The notes: generated by a model from the sequence alone, not told the origin. 64,000 nucleotides of DNA from Lamellibrachia columna (GCA_963662155.1 OY759264.1:16442642-16506641), one strand, 5' to 3'. Shown: positions 36,490 through 48,873, numbered from the stretch's first letter. Made by a program: numbers and translations.

Positions 36490-37927
36490 TCTTCTTCTTC
36501 AGCAGAAATGGCGAGTGACGTCTACTAATGCTGCCAAACCTGTTAGAGCTACACGAGTACCACCAACAGCAAGCAACCACCAAAAGCAGAAAGGGGGCCC
36601 TGTGATTGGTAAGGCGAAGGCTGTTAAGCGTGTTGCAAATGTTTTCGCATCTGGAGTCTAGTGTTAGCCAATCTTCATTGAAGCGACACTTGTAAACAAT
36701 GCTGAACCTGGACGTGAACTGATATGTTCTGGAAAGAAGTTAATCATATGAATAACTGCCAAGTAGCCTTGCCAAATAGGATTGATGAGGTCACTGGTGC
36801 TGACAATATCACTGAACTATGAAAATGTCATTTTGAGAAAAAAATGTAATGCATGCATGTGGTGTGTATGTTGAGCATCTAATGTACTGCAGTAGACGAG
36901 TATTACCAATACTGGTTATGTGTATGTCTACCTTTTTGTCCATGGTTTCCTACCTGATTCTATGTTATCAGTTGTGATTGTACCTAGTTATTAAAGATAA
37001 ATGTGGCAAAATCAATGATAGTGACAACTACAGGCCGATTGCACTAGCCAGCGTGGTGTCAAAAATATTGGAAAAAGTCATACTGGGTCGTATGTCATCC
37101 TTTCTGATCACTAGCAGTAACCTGTTTGTTTTCAAGAGTAAGCTTGGTACTGATATGTGTATATATGTCTTAAAAGAAATTGTTAATAATTACAAATGTT
37201 TAAATAGGTCTATGTTCATGGGTTTCCTAGATGCTTCTAAAGCCTTTGACAGAATAAGACATTCTACATCGTTTAAGAAATTGATTGATAGACAAGTACC
37301 TAGTTATATTGTTAGAATTATGATATACTGGTACATAAATCAAACTATGTTTGTACGCTGGTCCAGGATTTTATCTGAGGGATTTCAAGTTTCTAATGGT
37401 GTCAGGCAAGTTAGCATACTCTCACCGTACCTGCTTAATGTATATATTAATGATTTAAGTGCTGCATTAACAAAATGTCGCACTGGCTGTTGCATAGATG
37501 ACATGAATATAAATCATCTCATGTATGCAGATGACCTGGTTAAATCTTCCCCTTCTAGCGTAGGTTTGAGGGAGCTGTTATCTGTGTGTGAAAGTTATGG
37601 TCTAAACCATAAAATTAAATTTGATCATAAGAAAAGTGCAATACTCATAAGTAGAGAAAAGCATATGAAAATGCATGTCACCTCGCATTTAAGTTAAATG
37701 GACAGGATATTAAAGAAGTGATTAGTGTAAAATACCTGGGTCATATTATATGCAGTGACTCTAAAGATGACAAAGATATAATGCGTCAGTGTCGCCAATT
37801 GTACGCCCGTGGTAATATACTACTTAGGACATTCTGTATGTGTACAAATGATGTCAAGATCAAGCTGTTTAGTACATTTTGTTCATCTGTATACAGCTCA
37901 ACTGTGGTGGAATCATACTGTATATAG
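36490..37927 (+). pseudogene. Internally deleted non-LTR retrotransposon (second family)
   Basis: ORF1-like remnants (KAKAVKRVANVFASG near 36630) and an RT-approach segment (NCQVALPNRIDEVTGADN near 36760) are followed by an open RT frame (36978-37697). The RT motifs are NYRPIALASVVSKILEKVIL, FMGFLDASKAFDRI, VSNGVRQVSILSPYLLNVYI and the catalytic YADD (HLMYADDLV). A frameshift near 37695 leads to the thumb region, VKYLGHIICSDSKDDKDI, to 37927. It differs from CR1. The endonuclease is deleted. A (TA)n tract lies 215 bp further on. Confidence 0.85.
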
Positions 37928-38136
37928 CATCCACAGATTACATGTAAGTTACAATAATGTGATTACCCAGACTACCAAAATACTGTAGTGTGTCAGGTAT
38001 GTTTGCAGAGAGACTGACTCCTGACTATAAAGCAGTCATACGCAACCTTGTTTATACATCAATGTCACACTTAGATAAATATAGAAACACATTGATAATT
38101 GCGGTACTTGGTACTGACATCAGATAGAAATCAAGG

Positions 38137-38344
<208 letters not shown>

Positions 38345-38676
38345 GACCTTGTGTAATCATACTGTATGCATGTTTTATGTTTCATTTGGGTTTTGTTACA
38401 TTATTTTGTTACCTAACTATATGGACCCATATTCGTACCATTATATGTGCATTTTTTTCTGAATTAAAGAGTTGAATTGAATTGACGTGGCAGAATTTCG
38501 ATGAAATCTAAGCAACAAATTGTAATAGCTTTGGAATTAATGTTTAGTTATGCTGGTTGAAAAATGGTTAGCATTTTTAATCGCTTTTTGGTATGATAAA
38601 CTTTACAAGATTATTGGTACTTTACAGTCGGACATTTACTGACTGTCCTGACATCAAAATCCTGATCTTAGTTGCA

Positions 38677-38722
38677 TTGCCTTATATACATTGCCTTATA
38701 TACATTGCCTTATATACACTGG
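38677..38722. repeat. 17-bp tandem repeat, 3 units
   Basis: Three copies of TTGCCTTATATACA plus three bases. Confidence 0.8.
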
Positions 38723-39880
38723 CACATATCAGGACACTGCATTGCAATTAGCAACATATGTTTTACTGGCATCGCTTTTTCTTGACCCAACTAGCTGCTA
38801 ACATCTGCTACTGCTTCAATGTTTGCGTAAGCTGATAAGACATATATTTGGACTGTGTGGAAGGTGGGGCATCACCAGCCAGAAGACACAGTGATCTTTG
38901 TACCCATTGATTGGGTTAAGACAGGGTTAAAAGGGAAATGGGGATGTTGTAAGGAATGTAATATTGATAGTAAAATAAATATTTTAAATATGACCATTTT
39001 GGGAGTGTCTGCCGTATTGGTAGAAACCAGGGGAGATAGGTAATCGGCACATAGGAAGAAAGTATTTCTGCCGTAAACGCAGAAATCAGTCAACCCTAAA
39101 ACTGTGCATCTACTATTTATGGTCTGGATCCGCCCGTGAACATAGTGTTAACTAACATCCCTTGAATAATTTCAATACGACCTGAATGTCCTTTCTTTAC
39201 TTTGTCTTTGGAAATACATGACGTTTGCCCCGCATTTACACACACAAAATGCGTGACACGACACACAGTTCAGTCATGATAGTTATTTGTCAATACAATC
39301 AAAACAATTGTATCGATTTCGTTTATACATATAAACAAGTGTTACTATTATATCACACACAAAATAATATACTACTCACCTTCGCTGCGAGTGTTGTCGT
39401 CGAGAACAGTATCACTTCCAAGCGCGCGGGAGGAACACTGAAATAATCGGAAAAAAATATGCACTGGCCTTTGCTGAATGTCACAACAACCACCCCGGTT
39501 AGTGGCGATATGCTGAGTGGCGCCACTGTTGGGGAATGCTAGCTCCCGGGTCACTCTGTGACATCGTACCTGGGTGACCTGATGCGTTGGACCGGAACGA
39601 TCTTTAATAAAGTTCTAACAAAAAAGGTTCTTAGCGGTACATGGACGAATTTAAGAAACGCAATGAACAAGATACCGCTGCAGTCAATGTAATCATTTAA
39701 TGTGAGACGCGGTTTAGTTGGAAGCGCGGTTTAGTGTTCTCGATGTCTGAGTCATCGCGGGCTGCCATAGTCGACACTGAGATCAGCGCGCAACAGCTGA
39801 ATAACCCATTTTTGGCATCTCGTGTAATTAACTGAACTAACGGTACATTAATTAACTTCAGAAGCACGTATTTGATCAAA
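38723..39880. other. Unassigned region left of the Polinton
   Basis: No gene recognised. At 39507-39540 the motif TGCTGAGTGGCGCCACTGT is an inverted match to the dispersed sequence at 55425-55446. Confidence 0.4.
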
Positions 39881-39882
39881 CA

Positions 39883-40134
<252 letters not shown>

Positions 40135-40204
40135 ATTACTCTGTATTCAATACGTTTAACTTGACTTATCCTCTTCGCACATAGGATTTGCGCAAGATAT
40201 TGAC

Positions 40205-40302
40205 AGTTCCCCCTAGCGCCCCCTGGCGAATAGAGATAACCCTAAATGTAGCCCTAACCTGTTGACGGCTGTGTAACCCTAAGTTTATGTCGTCTGCGGT
40301 GA
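40205..40302. repeat. Polinton left terminal inverted repeat
   Basis: Starts AGTTCCCCC, as Polintons usually start with AGT. The core GAGATAACCCTAA, CCTGTTGACGGCT and GTCGTCTGCGGTGA matches the reverse complement of 53802-53912. Confidence 0.88.
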
Positions 40303-40380
40303 CCCCTAACAGGGTCATTAATAACCGAGATCAAAGAGTCTGTTAGCGGTGGTCATTAACAGGGTCATTAATAACTGAGA
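40303..40380. repeat. Subterminal direct repeat
   Basis: AGGGTCATTAATAAC followed by GAGATCAAAG occurs twice (about 40311 and 40361), just inside the left inverted repeat. Confidence 0.75.
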
Positions 40381-40524
40381 TCAAAGGACCTAACGAGGAG
40401 ACGAGAAACGAACAAAACACGATATCGTAGGAGTGCACACGTATTTTATTGAACAACACAAGCAGCATGATGATACAACATGGGTAGCGTGTAATATCAC
40501 TACGACTACAACTATGATGATGAC

Positions 40525-40868
40525 GATGAGGCGACTTGCGGATGTTGACCATCACGCCAGAGGTCGCGAGATTAGGGGTCTCTCCACCTCGCCAGAGGCT
40601 CGAGGGTGACGATGAGGCGACTTGCGGATGTTGACCATCACGCCAGAGGTCGCGAGATTAGGGGTCTCTCCACCTCGCCAGAGGCTCGAGGGTGAAGATG
40701 AGGCGACTTGTGGATGTTGACCATCACGCCAGAGGTCGCGAGATTGGGGGTCTCTCCACCTCGCCAGAGGCTCGAGGGTGATGATGAGGCGACTTGCGGA
40801 TGTTGATCATCACGCCAGAGGTCGTGAGCGTACGGGTGGTGTGTCCACCTCGCCAGAGGCTCAATCGA
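40525..40868. repeat. 86-bp tandem array, 4 units
   Basis: Units start at 40525, 40611, 40697 and 40783, exactly 86 bp apart and nearly identical, the fourth more diverged. The array begins right at the stop codon of the protease gene, between it and the left terminal repeat. Confidence 0.95.
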
Positions 40869-41349
40869 TGTACGATGTGTGATAGTACAGTCTACCTTGT
40901 CGCATCTGTTTAAGCCAATCAAACACGCGGCAATCGTTAGCAACTAGATCGGTGCCGAATACGTTGCTAAAAGTTCTCATCGGAAAGCCGTTACAACGAA
41001 GCAAAACAAAAGCTACGCAATAATGTCCACAAACGTTAGACGGTGGACTCTGAAGTCTCTTGCTATTATGAGTCTACTCGGAACAATGTTCGTTCATGAA
41101 GGTGCGGAACGCCGTGTGACGTGGCGGCAGGCTGTACGAACAGAAGTTATCGCCGCGTCCGTTGGCGGCCAGGTACAACGCTATCCAATGTTCGCCCGGT
41201 TCGTCACCGTCGTCGGTGTTGCACACGAAGACCACAGGTAGAACGCCGTCTATCGTCGTAGGCAGTCCGTCTTTGGGTACGACACCGCGAAATATCGATC
41301 TGGTGCACGGGTCCATCTCCAGTAGTCGGGCGATCTGCAGGGTGTCCAT
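40861..41349 (-). pseudogene. Polinton adenain-like cysteine protease (PRO), one in-frame stop
   Basis: Maturation protease of the adenovirus-type C5 family. ATG at 41349 lies one base after the integrase stop. The frame covers 162 codons to TGA at 40861 and holds the His motif GEHWIALY, a late VCGHYC with the nucleophilic Cys, and a typical FRGV...LP N-terminus. A TAG at 41074-41076 interrupts the frame at codon 92; sequence on both sides is in the same frame and family-like. Where the family has an acidic residue (FDS-type motif), this copy has Cys (NFCSYSLPP), so the triad also appears damaged. The motif comparison is from memory. Confidence 0.82.
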
Positions 41350-41350
41350 C

Positions 41351-42177
41351 TCAGTAGTCGTAGATGATGTTGCGGTTCTTGTCGATTTCCAGCACGGACT
41401 CGAATTCGGCCTTTTCGAATGTACCTTTGTACTTGCTGACTCGCACGCGATCCGACACACACAACTTGGGCACGGCCTTACCGTCGTGACCGTACAGGCG
41501 TTGCCACACCTTTTCTTGATTCTTTGCATTTACCCGTAACGGAGCCATGCCGATGCTGGGTTGGGGGGTGTTGTTGTACGATCGCACCAAGTCCTGAAGG
41601 ACGTCAATGTAACGCCACGTCTGGTGTTTCGTGAAGTATCGCCACATGCGCGTCTTCAACGTTCTGTTCAATCGTTCCACGATGCTCGCCTTCGTCTCCG
41701 CGTTGTGTGTGATGGATGCCGTAACTCTGCAATAGAGCCTGAACGGATTTATTAAGAAATTCCACTCCTTGATCTGTCTGCAACGTCTTTGGTCAATCGT
41801 CGACGAACGTGGTTTGCAGCGCTGTCACCAACGACGCCGCGGACTTGTTCTTCATAGGAACACACCAGGCCACTTTCGAGAAGATGTCGATCACCGTGAA
41901 GAGAAAGGTCATACCGTTGTCGTTTTTTCAACTTCGTCAAGTCGACGAGATCGGCCTGCCAATGCTGACGTATACCACCCACGATAACGCGTCGTCTCTT
42001 AAAATGACGTATCGCTGGTTTGTGTAAGGTGTAGGTGCCATGTTCCGACAACCATTCTGCGACGATTTTCCGCGGCACGCGCGTGACGCGTCGCAAGGCA
42101 CCGACTCCGCCATAACTGCCTACCATTTTCGGATCGAAGTAGACCTTCCTCAGTGGTTGTTCTCTCCTCCGCGCCAT
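41351..42177 (-). pseudogene. Polinton integrase (INT), two frameshifts and one stop
   Basis: Retroviral-type DDE integrase. The N-terminus from ATG 42177 has YFDPKMVGSYGGVGALRR and TYTLHKPAIRHF, then QHWQADLVDL with the first catalytic Asp. A one-base expansion in an A-run (T6 at 41923-41928) breaks the frame. A second frame carries the IDIFSK segment and TDQGVEF with the second Asp, but has TGA at 41793-41795. A shift near 41712, in a CA run, returns to a frame with the final Glu region (VERLNRTLKTRMW) and a chromodomain-like C-terminus. The stop at 41351 abuts the protease start. Confidence 0.85.
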
Positions 42178-42451
42178 TAAAAGAGGTCCGACGCGTTGAT
42201 GGTGGTGCTGACGTTGACTCCGGAGTACGAATGCTGACGAATGACGAGGAGCACACCGACGTATAGTAGGACACACGCTATCGCACCCACAACGCTAGCG
42301 GCGGAAGAACAACAGTCTGGTAGCGAAACAATAGTTCGAATAACGCCTGTTGTATAAGACTTCGGGCTATGGCGTTAGCAAGTAAGTAAAGTCCACCGCA
42401 AAATATCGCAACGACGCGTCCTGTGGATCGGTTGACATAACGAACACTGTG

Positions 42452-43219
42452 CTAAAAGTCTTCCCAACCAGCCAATGACGTCAACGCCTTGCGTGATTCG
42501 GGGGGTGTCCAACTGAGTGATCTTCGTGCACTATCCACAGCACGAGGAGTAGTAGCCGCTGCCGGGACCGCTCGATGACGAGACGGAGTGGTCGGCGTCG
42601 CCTGCCGTATGTAGGCTCTCCTAGCAACGTTACCTACCAACTCCATGGGTAGGTTGATGGCACGCAGTTGTCGTGCAAATGGTTGCCAACCTGTGGGATC
42701 GGTCTTTCTCTTACGCAACAGATCATTCACGAGATCCACCACGTTACTTCTGGCAACCGGCACACCCTCGTGGATAAGTTCGTCGCGAGAGGTCCACGCG
42801 ACATCTCTTTTGAGATGTTCCATCAAACGTCTGGCTTTGGCCTGCATGGTCTTGGATACGGTGTCTATGACGTCGGCCTCCATTCCACTACTAGGTACGC
42901 CAACTGATCCCTCCGCGTCCATAGGTCTCATCCCCGATCCCGACGCTGCTGATGACTTCGACTCGTTCACCGCAACTACGCGTACCGGTTCCTTGACGTG
43001 TTTATCGGACAAAACGTTGTACCGTTGCAACACCTGATTATACAATGTTACCTTGGTCCCGTCTTCGAGGTCCTTTCTATTGAGGATGGTCATCATCTTG
43101 TCATCGAGGGCTTGCACCATCTTACCTTGGGTATCCGTCGGAGGTGGGGGTGGTGGTTGTGAACGAAGTGTGTCCAACAGTCGCGGGTCCACCAAGGCCA
43201 TCTTGCGTGCGTGTTCCAT
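42452..43219 (-). CDS. Polinton-associated 255-aa protein, function unknown
   Basis: Open from ATG 43219, four bases after the stop of the upstream gene. It starts MEHARKMALVDPRLLDTL, has a poly-Pro stretch (residues about 21-27), a Ser/Gly-rich linker, a basic helical region (KARRLMEHLKRDVAW) and a conserved-looking GWQPFARQLRAINLPMEL segment. Similar proteins accompany Polinton ATPase and integrase genes, which suggests a virion or DNA-associated role; this is inference. It has no internal stop, unlike most genes of this element. Confidence 0.6.
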   Translation of the reverse strand: MEHARKMALVDPRLLDTLRSQPPPPPPTDTQGKMVQALDDKMMTILNRKDLEDGTKVTLYNQVLQRYNVLSDKHVKEPVRVVAVNESKSSAASGSGMRPMDAEGSVGVPSSGMEADVIDTVSKTMQAKARRLMEHLKRDVAWTSRDELIHEGVPVARSNVVDLVNDLLRKRKTDPTGWQPFARQLRAINLPMELVGNVARRAYIRQATPTTPSRHRAVPAAATTPRAVDSARRSLSWTPPESRKALTSLAGWEDF

Positions 43220-43223
43220 CTCT

Positions 43224-43592
43224 CTACCTCTTCAGCAGCACCTCTCGGAGCAAGGGTAGAAAGACCGAACTTGGAAACGGTGTTAGGAAGGCCGATAGGA
43301 AACTTCCGCTCTGTCCCCCGCCGACCTGCTGTTGCAACAAGATGCGTCGTCTCCTGGCAGCTGACGTTCGTCTCTGAGCTAACTCGCGTAATTTCGTCCT
43401 GTATTTACTCAAACGTCGCCTCTGTAAATCGGATAATGGAATGTTCTTTTTTAGTATGTTGTAGGCACACTCGGCCAGTGCACACAGCAGATCGACGTCG
43501 GCGTTAGCGATGATGGCTCTTCTCAGTTTGGTGCTCTTGTATCTGTTCAGAGCATGTATGCACAAAATGTGTCTCTTCACCAGGTCAGACAT
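43224..43592 (-). CDS. Small basic Polinton protein (122 aa)
   Basis: I prefer ATG 43592 (MSDLVKRHILCIHALNR) over the upstream one at 43616. An all-helical N-terminal half (ADVDLLCALAECAYNIL) is followed by an Arg/Lys-rich part (QRRRLSKYRTKLRELAQRR) and a Gly/hydrophobic end. Composition and position beside the ATPase match the small basic proteins common in Polintons, perhaps packaged with DNA. Intact. Confidence 0.6.
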   Translation of the reverse strand: MSDLVKRHILCIHALNRYKSTKLRRAIIANADVDLLCALAECAYNILKKNIPLSDLQRRRLSKYRTKLRELAQRRTSAARRRRILLQQQVGGGQSGSFLSAFLTPFPSSVFLPLLREVLLKR

Positions 43593-43628
43593 GGTGCGAA
43601 TGAAGAGACGACCCACGCATTCGGTCCT

Positions 43629-44249
43629 TTATACCTTCGGCAAGTACACGTACTGAACACCCTCGTTTGGAAATATGGTCGTGCGCAGACGCATGTTTTC
43701 GGGCGTGTCCTGAAATCGATCAATAGATAACCGTACGCTAGCGCCGTGGACTCTTTAAAAGCCTCTTGCACGAACTTCGTGCGCCCCGGATACATCTGAC
43801 GAGCCAAGTGCGACATCTGCGTTGCGTCACGTGGATACTTGAACACCACCATGTACTGAGAGTTCAGACTGATGGTACGACTTTCCTTGTTTTTAGGGAA
43901 CAGCTTCTGTACGAGATACAGCACGGACGTGTTCCTGTGATGACTTTTTTTAGTGAACAAGGTCGTGACCTGTTCGTCCGTGTCTGCCATGAGATCGTCT
44001 TTGACGATGAGATTCCTCGTCGATTCGAACATGGCCGCCGTCGGTAACCCTTCCTCGAACCGCACATCGACTAAGTCCATTGTTGCGTAAGCCTCTTGCC
44101 ATTCTCCGTAACACCACGTGATTTTTTTCGGGAGGTGGATCGATCATCGCAGCAGCGTGACGCAACATACGCGTCACGAAAGTACTTTTGCCGCATCCCA
44201 TTGGTCCGGCGACGATGCACGTGAAGGGATGTATCCAACGTGCATCCAT
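43629..44249 (-). pseudogene. Polinton packaging ATPase, two frameshifts
   Basis: FtsK/HerA-superfamily ATPase that in related viruses pumps DNA into capsids. ATG 44249; Walker A GPMGCGKST at residues about 15-23. A one-base expansion in an A-run (T7 at 44122-44128) shifts the frame. The second frame (to 43720) has Walker B-like NLIVKDDLM, then LFTKKSHHRN and SVLYLVQKLF, all typical of the family. Another shift near 43712 moves the C-terminal end to a third frame ending at 43629. About 207 codons in all. It lies 38 bp downstream of the polymerase stop. Confidence 0.85.
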
Positions 44250-44287
44250 AATCGCTTATGAAAGACGACCAGAGTGCATCGCCTTAT

Positions 44288-47200
44288 CTACACGTCCACC
44301 GGACCCGTGGTCACCCCGTCGTGCACCACGCGTTTGGCGTAGAAGTAGGTGAGGGCCGCCCGTTCCTGCACGTACGTCAACACGGTCGAGTGATGCACCC
44401 GGAACCCGCGGTTCGTTCCACCTCCGCTCCGACGGTTGGTGAGCACCTCCAGGAACGCATCCTTGTCAATGGTGTTATGAAGTTTGCTCAGTCCTTTGGT
44501 GCTGTATTTGTCGGTGGCTCCGAAACAATAGTACGTCTCCCTACACAACCCCACGAATCCATCACCAGACCACTCGACCTTGAACAGACCCGGTGTCCTC
44601 TTGTCGAATGCTCTTCGCGCCTTACAGCACGCCTCGTCCCCGACCCACGGTCGATCGGAGAATCGACAGCGTACGTACTAGTTCCGATGTTCGTCGCAAC
44701 ATTCGAACGTGAGCCATTCGGAACGATGTCGGAAATAATGATCTCGTAGTTCTGGGGTCACCAGAGCATCGACGGACTCACCGGCCAAGGCCAAATAGGA
44801 ACTCTCTGTATCCATCTCGCAGTACTTGAACAGAGGGCGCTCCACGTATCTGTTGATGAAGTCGTAATAGAACTGCAACATGCGCATATTGGCGTACTGT
44901 AGAACGAAGAATCCTACATGTACCGGTAGGGTGTACGTGACAGTTCTCTTACTCATCTCTATCTCGTACGCATCGTCGACGACGATGTCGAGTTGTCGGA
45001 ACCGACTGTCTTTGACCATGAGCTTCTCCGTGCAGTAGTTGACGTCACGATGTCGGTCCACGTTGGTGATGGTCTTTCCGTAACCCGAGTTCCCCAGCAA
45101 CTTCATCGTATCCGCGATGATGTTCTTGCGTCAGTGAACGTCTCCCTCTCGCCGGGCCTTGGACACCGCATCGCCGAACCGCCGGAAACACGGAATAGGA
45201 TCGTACTCGATGACCAGGTAGTCGTGCATCACCTCGAGACCGTGGTCTAGATACCATCGCAACAGGTGCGTTGCGAGCAATATCTTATCGCCACGATAAC
45301 TGCCCACGAGCATGCGCTGCGGAGTCGACATGATGTTGTGCTCGTCGGCGTATCGTACTCGATGACCTGGTAGTCGTGAATCACCTCGAGACCGTGGTCT
45401 AGATACCATCGCAACAGGTGCGTTGCGAGCAATATCTTATCGCCACGATATCTGCCCACGAGCATGCGCTGCGGAGTCGTCATGATGTTGTGCTCGTCGG
45501 CGTATCGACGCATGAACGGACCGAGATCCTCACGTATCAGACGGATGTTCTTGAACACCGGTTGCATCTCGGCAAAGTGCTCACGCAATTCTTCTGGTAT
45601 GCAAATGTCGCACTCGATCATGCCGAACACGGTTCCTGCACGCACGCCGCTCAGGATCTGTCGCGATGTTATCGTCCACCGCGCGTGTCGACGACGGGGA
45701 AATGCAGCATCCAGACACTTGTTTACGTCCGGATCTCGTCTCATCTCTTTCCACTAGCATTCACACACCTCGACGACCTTGACAAAGTGACGTAGGTAGC
45801 CGTTGTTCTTTCGGATCTCGGCGAGTAGTTGTGCCATGGGTTTCTCGTTGACGGCGTTCACCTCTTCTCGGGTGCACGGGCAGCCATGGAAAAAACAACC
45901 TTGGAACTGATAAGCCGTGTTCGTCTCACTGCACCATCCATCCACCAGACGTTTGCCTATTCTCTTCTGTCGCCCGTTGATCTTGTGTCGTATGGGACGT
46001 CCCATGCGTTCGGATTCCCACGTCAACCATTCTGGAGCCATCTATCCGTACAGCTGCGCCGATTCGGGGCGGAAGTCGTTCTCTGCCGGTCGTCGCGTGT
46101 ACCATCCCACAGGCATGTCTTGCATGAGCGACCACAAGTACAGCGCGTTCGCATCGTATCCGACGATCGACCGACACGGACGAGCAGCTTCTCCGTACTC
46201 GTTCTAACGTAGCGTGGTGACCCCTTTCTCGTGATAGCGGTGAAAAATGATCGAAGGACCGCCAATAATGTTATCTTTGACGAGGTAATGAAGATTATTC
46301 TTCTCGTTGAAGATGGTAAAGTAGGTCTTCTCTGGAAGGTCGTTGAACGGGTACAGCAGGGTCAGGCCTTGCTTGAATATGTCTATTCCACGTTGCTGAT
46401 AGAAGGCAAACTATCTATCGATGGCCTGAAGAAAGGGAACCACGTCCCTATTGTTGTACCACACGAGAAAGTCTCGCAACGTCGTCATGCCATTGTCGCA
46501 CCAGGCCTCTTGACAACTGGCGTAATCCTCGTCGGAAATACCTTCGTTCTTCAGTCGACTGAAGAAGGCCTCTTTCGGTGGAAGAGCGGTATCTTCGAGG
46601 CTCTCCAGACAGTCCATGTACTCATACGGGAAATGACCTTTCATCACCTCGCATCCGAACGCTTTCAGATACTTGTCGTAGCTGAACCCAGGGGCTATGT
46701 AGTTGGTCATGTCTAGGTATTTCAGCTGATCCGTCGAAAGACTCATGAAAGTGTTGTTGCGTTTGATGACAAAAAATTTACCCGATACCATCGTTCTCTT
46801 CTTCTTTCTCTTTGTTCTCTTGCTCTCTTCTTCCTCTTCTTGTTCCTCTGTCTTTGACGTGGATAGGAAGTAGGGTATGAGGAACTGTTCGATGCCATTG
46901 AAATCATACTTACCTGAATTGAACCCAATGACAGGTAACTGATGCATCCATCCATCCATAAAGTTGTCCCATCAGCTTTGTATATGGATTGGTTGCTGGT
47001 CGAGATTCCTTGTCGGTGGCTGACCGTTCAGCCTCCTCCCGTTCGTTCCAGTTCGTCAGCGCTTCTGCGAGTTGTTCCAACACATCCTCGTATGTGTCTT
47101 TGATGTTGTCGTACGCGGATAACTCATCGATGCTCACCAACTTGTTGGTGTCTCCATCCGTGACGAGACATTTCACTTGCTCGTGCCCTGGTACGTTGGA

Positions 47201-48772
47201 TGTCACGCTGACGCTCAGCGGGACATGACATGCAATACAGTGAACGTGGTCACTGTCCCACGGAAGTTTTTCGATGTCGAAACAACACTCAAAGTCAAAG
47301 GTGGCTTGGTACGGATAGTACCGCAACGATTCGAACACTCGGATGTTCTCGTCGTCCAGACGTTCGAACACCGATGGAGTCGAATGGTACACGCCGCCAG
47401 GATAGACTCGACGCACACCCCCCGTACATGTGCTCTCGTGTTGGCGTAGCTTCGATGCGTATTTCCACAACGAGTCACCGCACTTTCGACATCTATACGA
47501 GTGACAGTACATGCGTACATCCTGGATGAAGGATAAATGTGTCTCGTGAAGGTTGAGGTGTAGTGTGTAAGGGTACTTATATAACGATCGACGGACGAGA
47601 TCGACAGTTGTATTTCCATCCTCTCCATCCGGTTTGACGAGCTTGTACACGCACACGTTCGTTTGGAACGTGGTCTCTACTCGATAGAGGTTATCCAGCG
47701 TGACCCCGTCAAATTCTTCCATGGGTACATCGTATTGGTCGTAAGCCTCGTACAGCGTCTTAACCTCCGGTTCCAATCGATATCGATCACATCCTCGATG
47801 TAGAGCCAGACACCGGAAGAAACACAGGTTGTCATTGTACCTCTTGGAATTGTTGGGTTCCTTTTCCAGACCGATTACGGCTTTGTTCTTCTTGATGTAG
47901 AGTGGAAGAGGGGTCGAACGTACACATCCTATGGGATGATCTATGATGCGGTTAACGAAGAAGGTGACATTGGTCACGAGTTCGCACACCCACGCAAAAT
48001 ACGGTCTTTGATTGATGGCCCACTGCAAGACGTCAGTTTCTCGGATGCGTTCGAGAAAGTCATCAAAGTCCTTGCTGTTGGTGGTGATGAAACTGGGCTC
48101 GTTCAGGTAGCTTCCACAGCAATTGCAGGAGGAATGATAGTACTTGTATCGACCTGTGTTCTTGTTCCTCAGAACGAACCCGTAACTGAGGTTAATCTTG
48201 AAGGCGTTGGTCTGTTCCTGGAACATGATCTTCAACGGAGTCTCTAGGACGGTCGCGTCTAGCGTAGTTAATCTGTAATCGTACCTGCACTGTAGGGGTC
48301 CTCTCGATACACGTGTCTTTATGGTCGACCAGTGCGCTCGAACAACATCTAGCAGTTCCGTCGACAGAGTGTATGCGAAGGGAAGTCGAGCGGGTGGATC
48401 GATGGGATCTTCATCGGTAACGAATGGGTGGTGGGGTATGGTGTCTTCCTTGTTTGATCTCTTTGGTGATGGTGGCTCGTTGACGTCGGTACACGTGGTT
48501 CGTGAGTGTCTGGTCAGGTTGCCACGTCTATTCCGTCCACATTTCGTACAAGTGTAGACGGTGGTCTTTTTTCTACTACTACTACTAAGACGACATATCG
48601 ACCATAAGTGATGCTGTAGATGATCCCATCTCTCGAACGTTGCATCGCATTTACATGCGTATTTCGTTCTCTTTGCGTGGTCGCTAGGTGGCACCGCTGC
48701 TAGTGGTGCCACTGAATACGAGTGCTGATTCACCGACGGTGTCGAATGACTCTCTACGTGACGTCGTTTCAT
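44288..48772 (-). pseudogene. Polinton protein-primed DNA polymerase B, heavily interrupted
   Basis: Replicative polymerase of the element. ATG 48772. The N-terminal part is open for 620 codons: three C2H2-like fingers (near residues 38-60, 75-95, 440-465), an NLCFFRCLALHRG block, and exonuclease motif I (TFDFE). Breaks: a frameshift near 46950 in an ATGG repeat; in-frame TAG at 46411, 46204, 46042, 45754 and 44678; TGA at 45131; and a frame-changing 152-bp tandem duplication (45204-45507). Other motifs: Exo II GFNSGKYDFN, Exo III YNNRDV, motif A GYDANALYLW, KLLGNSGYGKT, motif C as CEMDTES where DTDS is usual, and a C-terminus with KYSTKGLSK and a YFYAKR block. Ends at TAG 44288. Confidence 0.9.
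45204..45507 (-). repeat. 152-bp tandem duplication inside the polymerase gene
   Basis: Copies 45204-45355 and 45356-45507 differ at only a few positions. 152 is not a multiple of three, so the duplication shifts the reading frame. The frame on one side differs from the other by exactly this amount. Confidence 0.95.
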
Positions 48773-48834
48773 GGTGGTGTACGCGTCTACAACTGACAGA
48801 CAGCGATTGTACGTCAGTACGTCTATATAGTGCG

Positions 48835-48873
48835 TGTGGTGGTGGTGGTGGTGGTGGTGATGGGGGTGGTGGA
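48835..48873. repeat. (GGT)n tract upstream of the polymerase gene
   Basis: About eight GGT units, then G-rich sequence. Confidence 0.85.

Noticed and set aside
40525..40868. CRISPR array
   Set aside because: Contiguous 86-bp tandem units without unique spacers, in an animal genome; an ordinary tandem repeat. The same holds for 2464-2906.
44258..44749. Plus-strand 163-codon ORF and similar plus-strand ORFs across 41-48 kb
   Set aside because: Antisense to polymerase, ATPase and integrase sequence with clear family motifs.
44288..46413. Amber recoding as normal expression of the Polinton polymerase
   Set aside because: Five of six stops are TAG, but one is TGA, and the gene also has a frameshift, a frame-breaking duplication and a changed motif C. 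Decay is simpler.
46895..46925. Splice donor AG|GTAAGTA in the polymerase
   Set aside because: It encodes the conserved FNSGKYD exonuclease motif in frame, so the donor match is coincidental.
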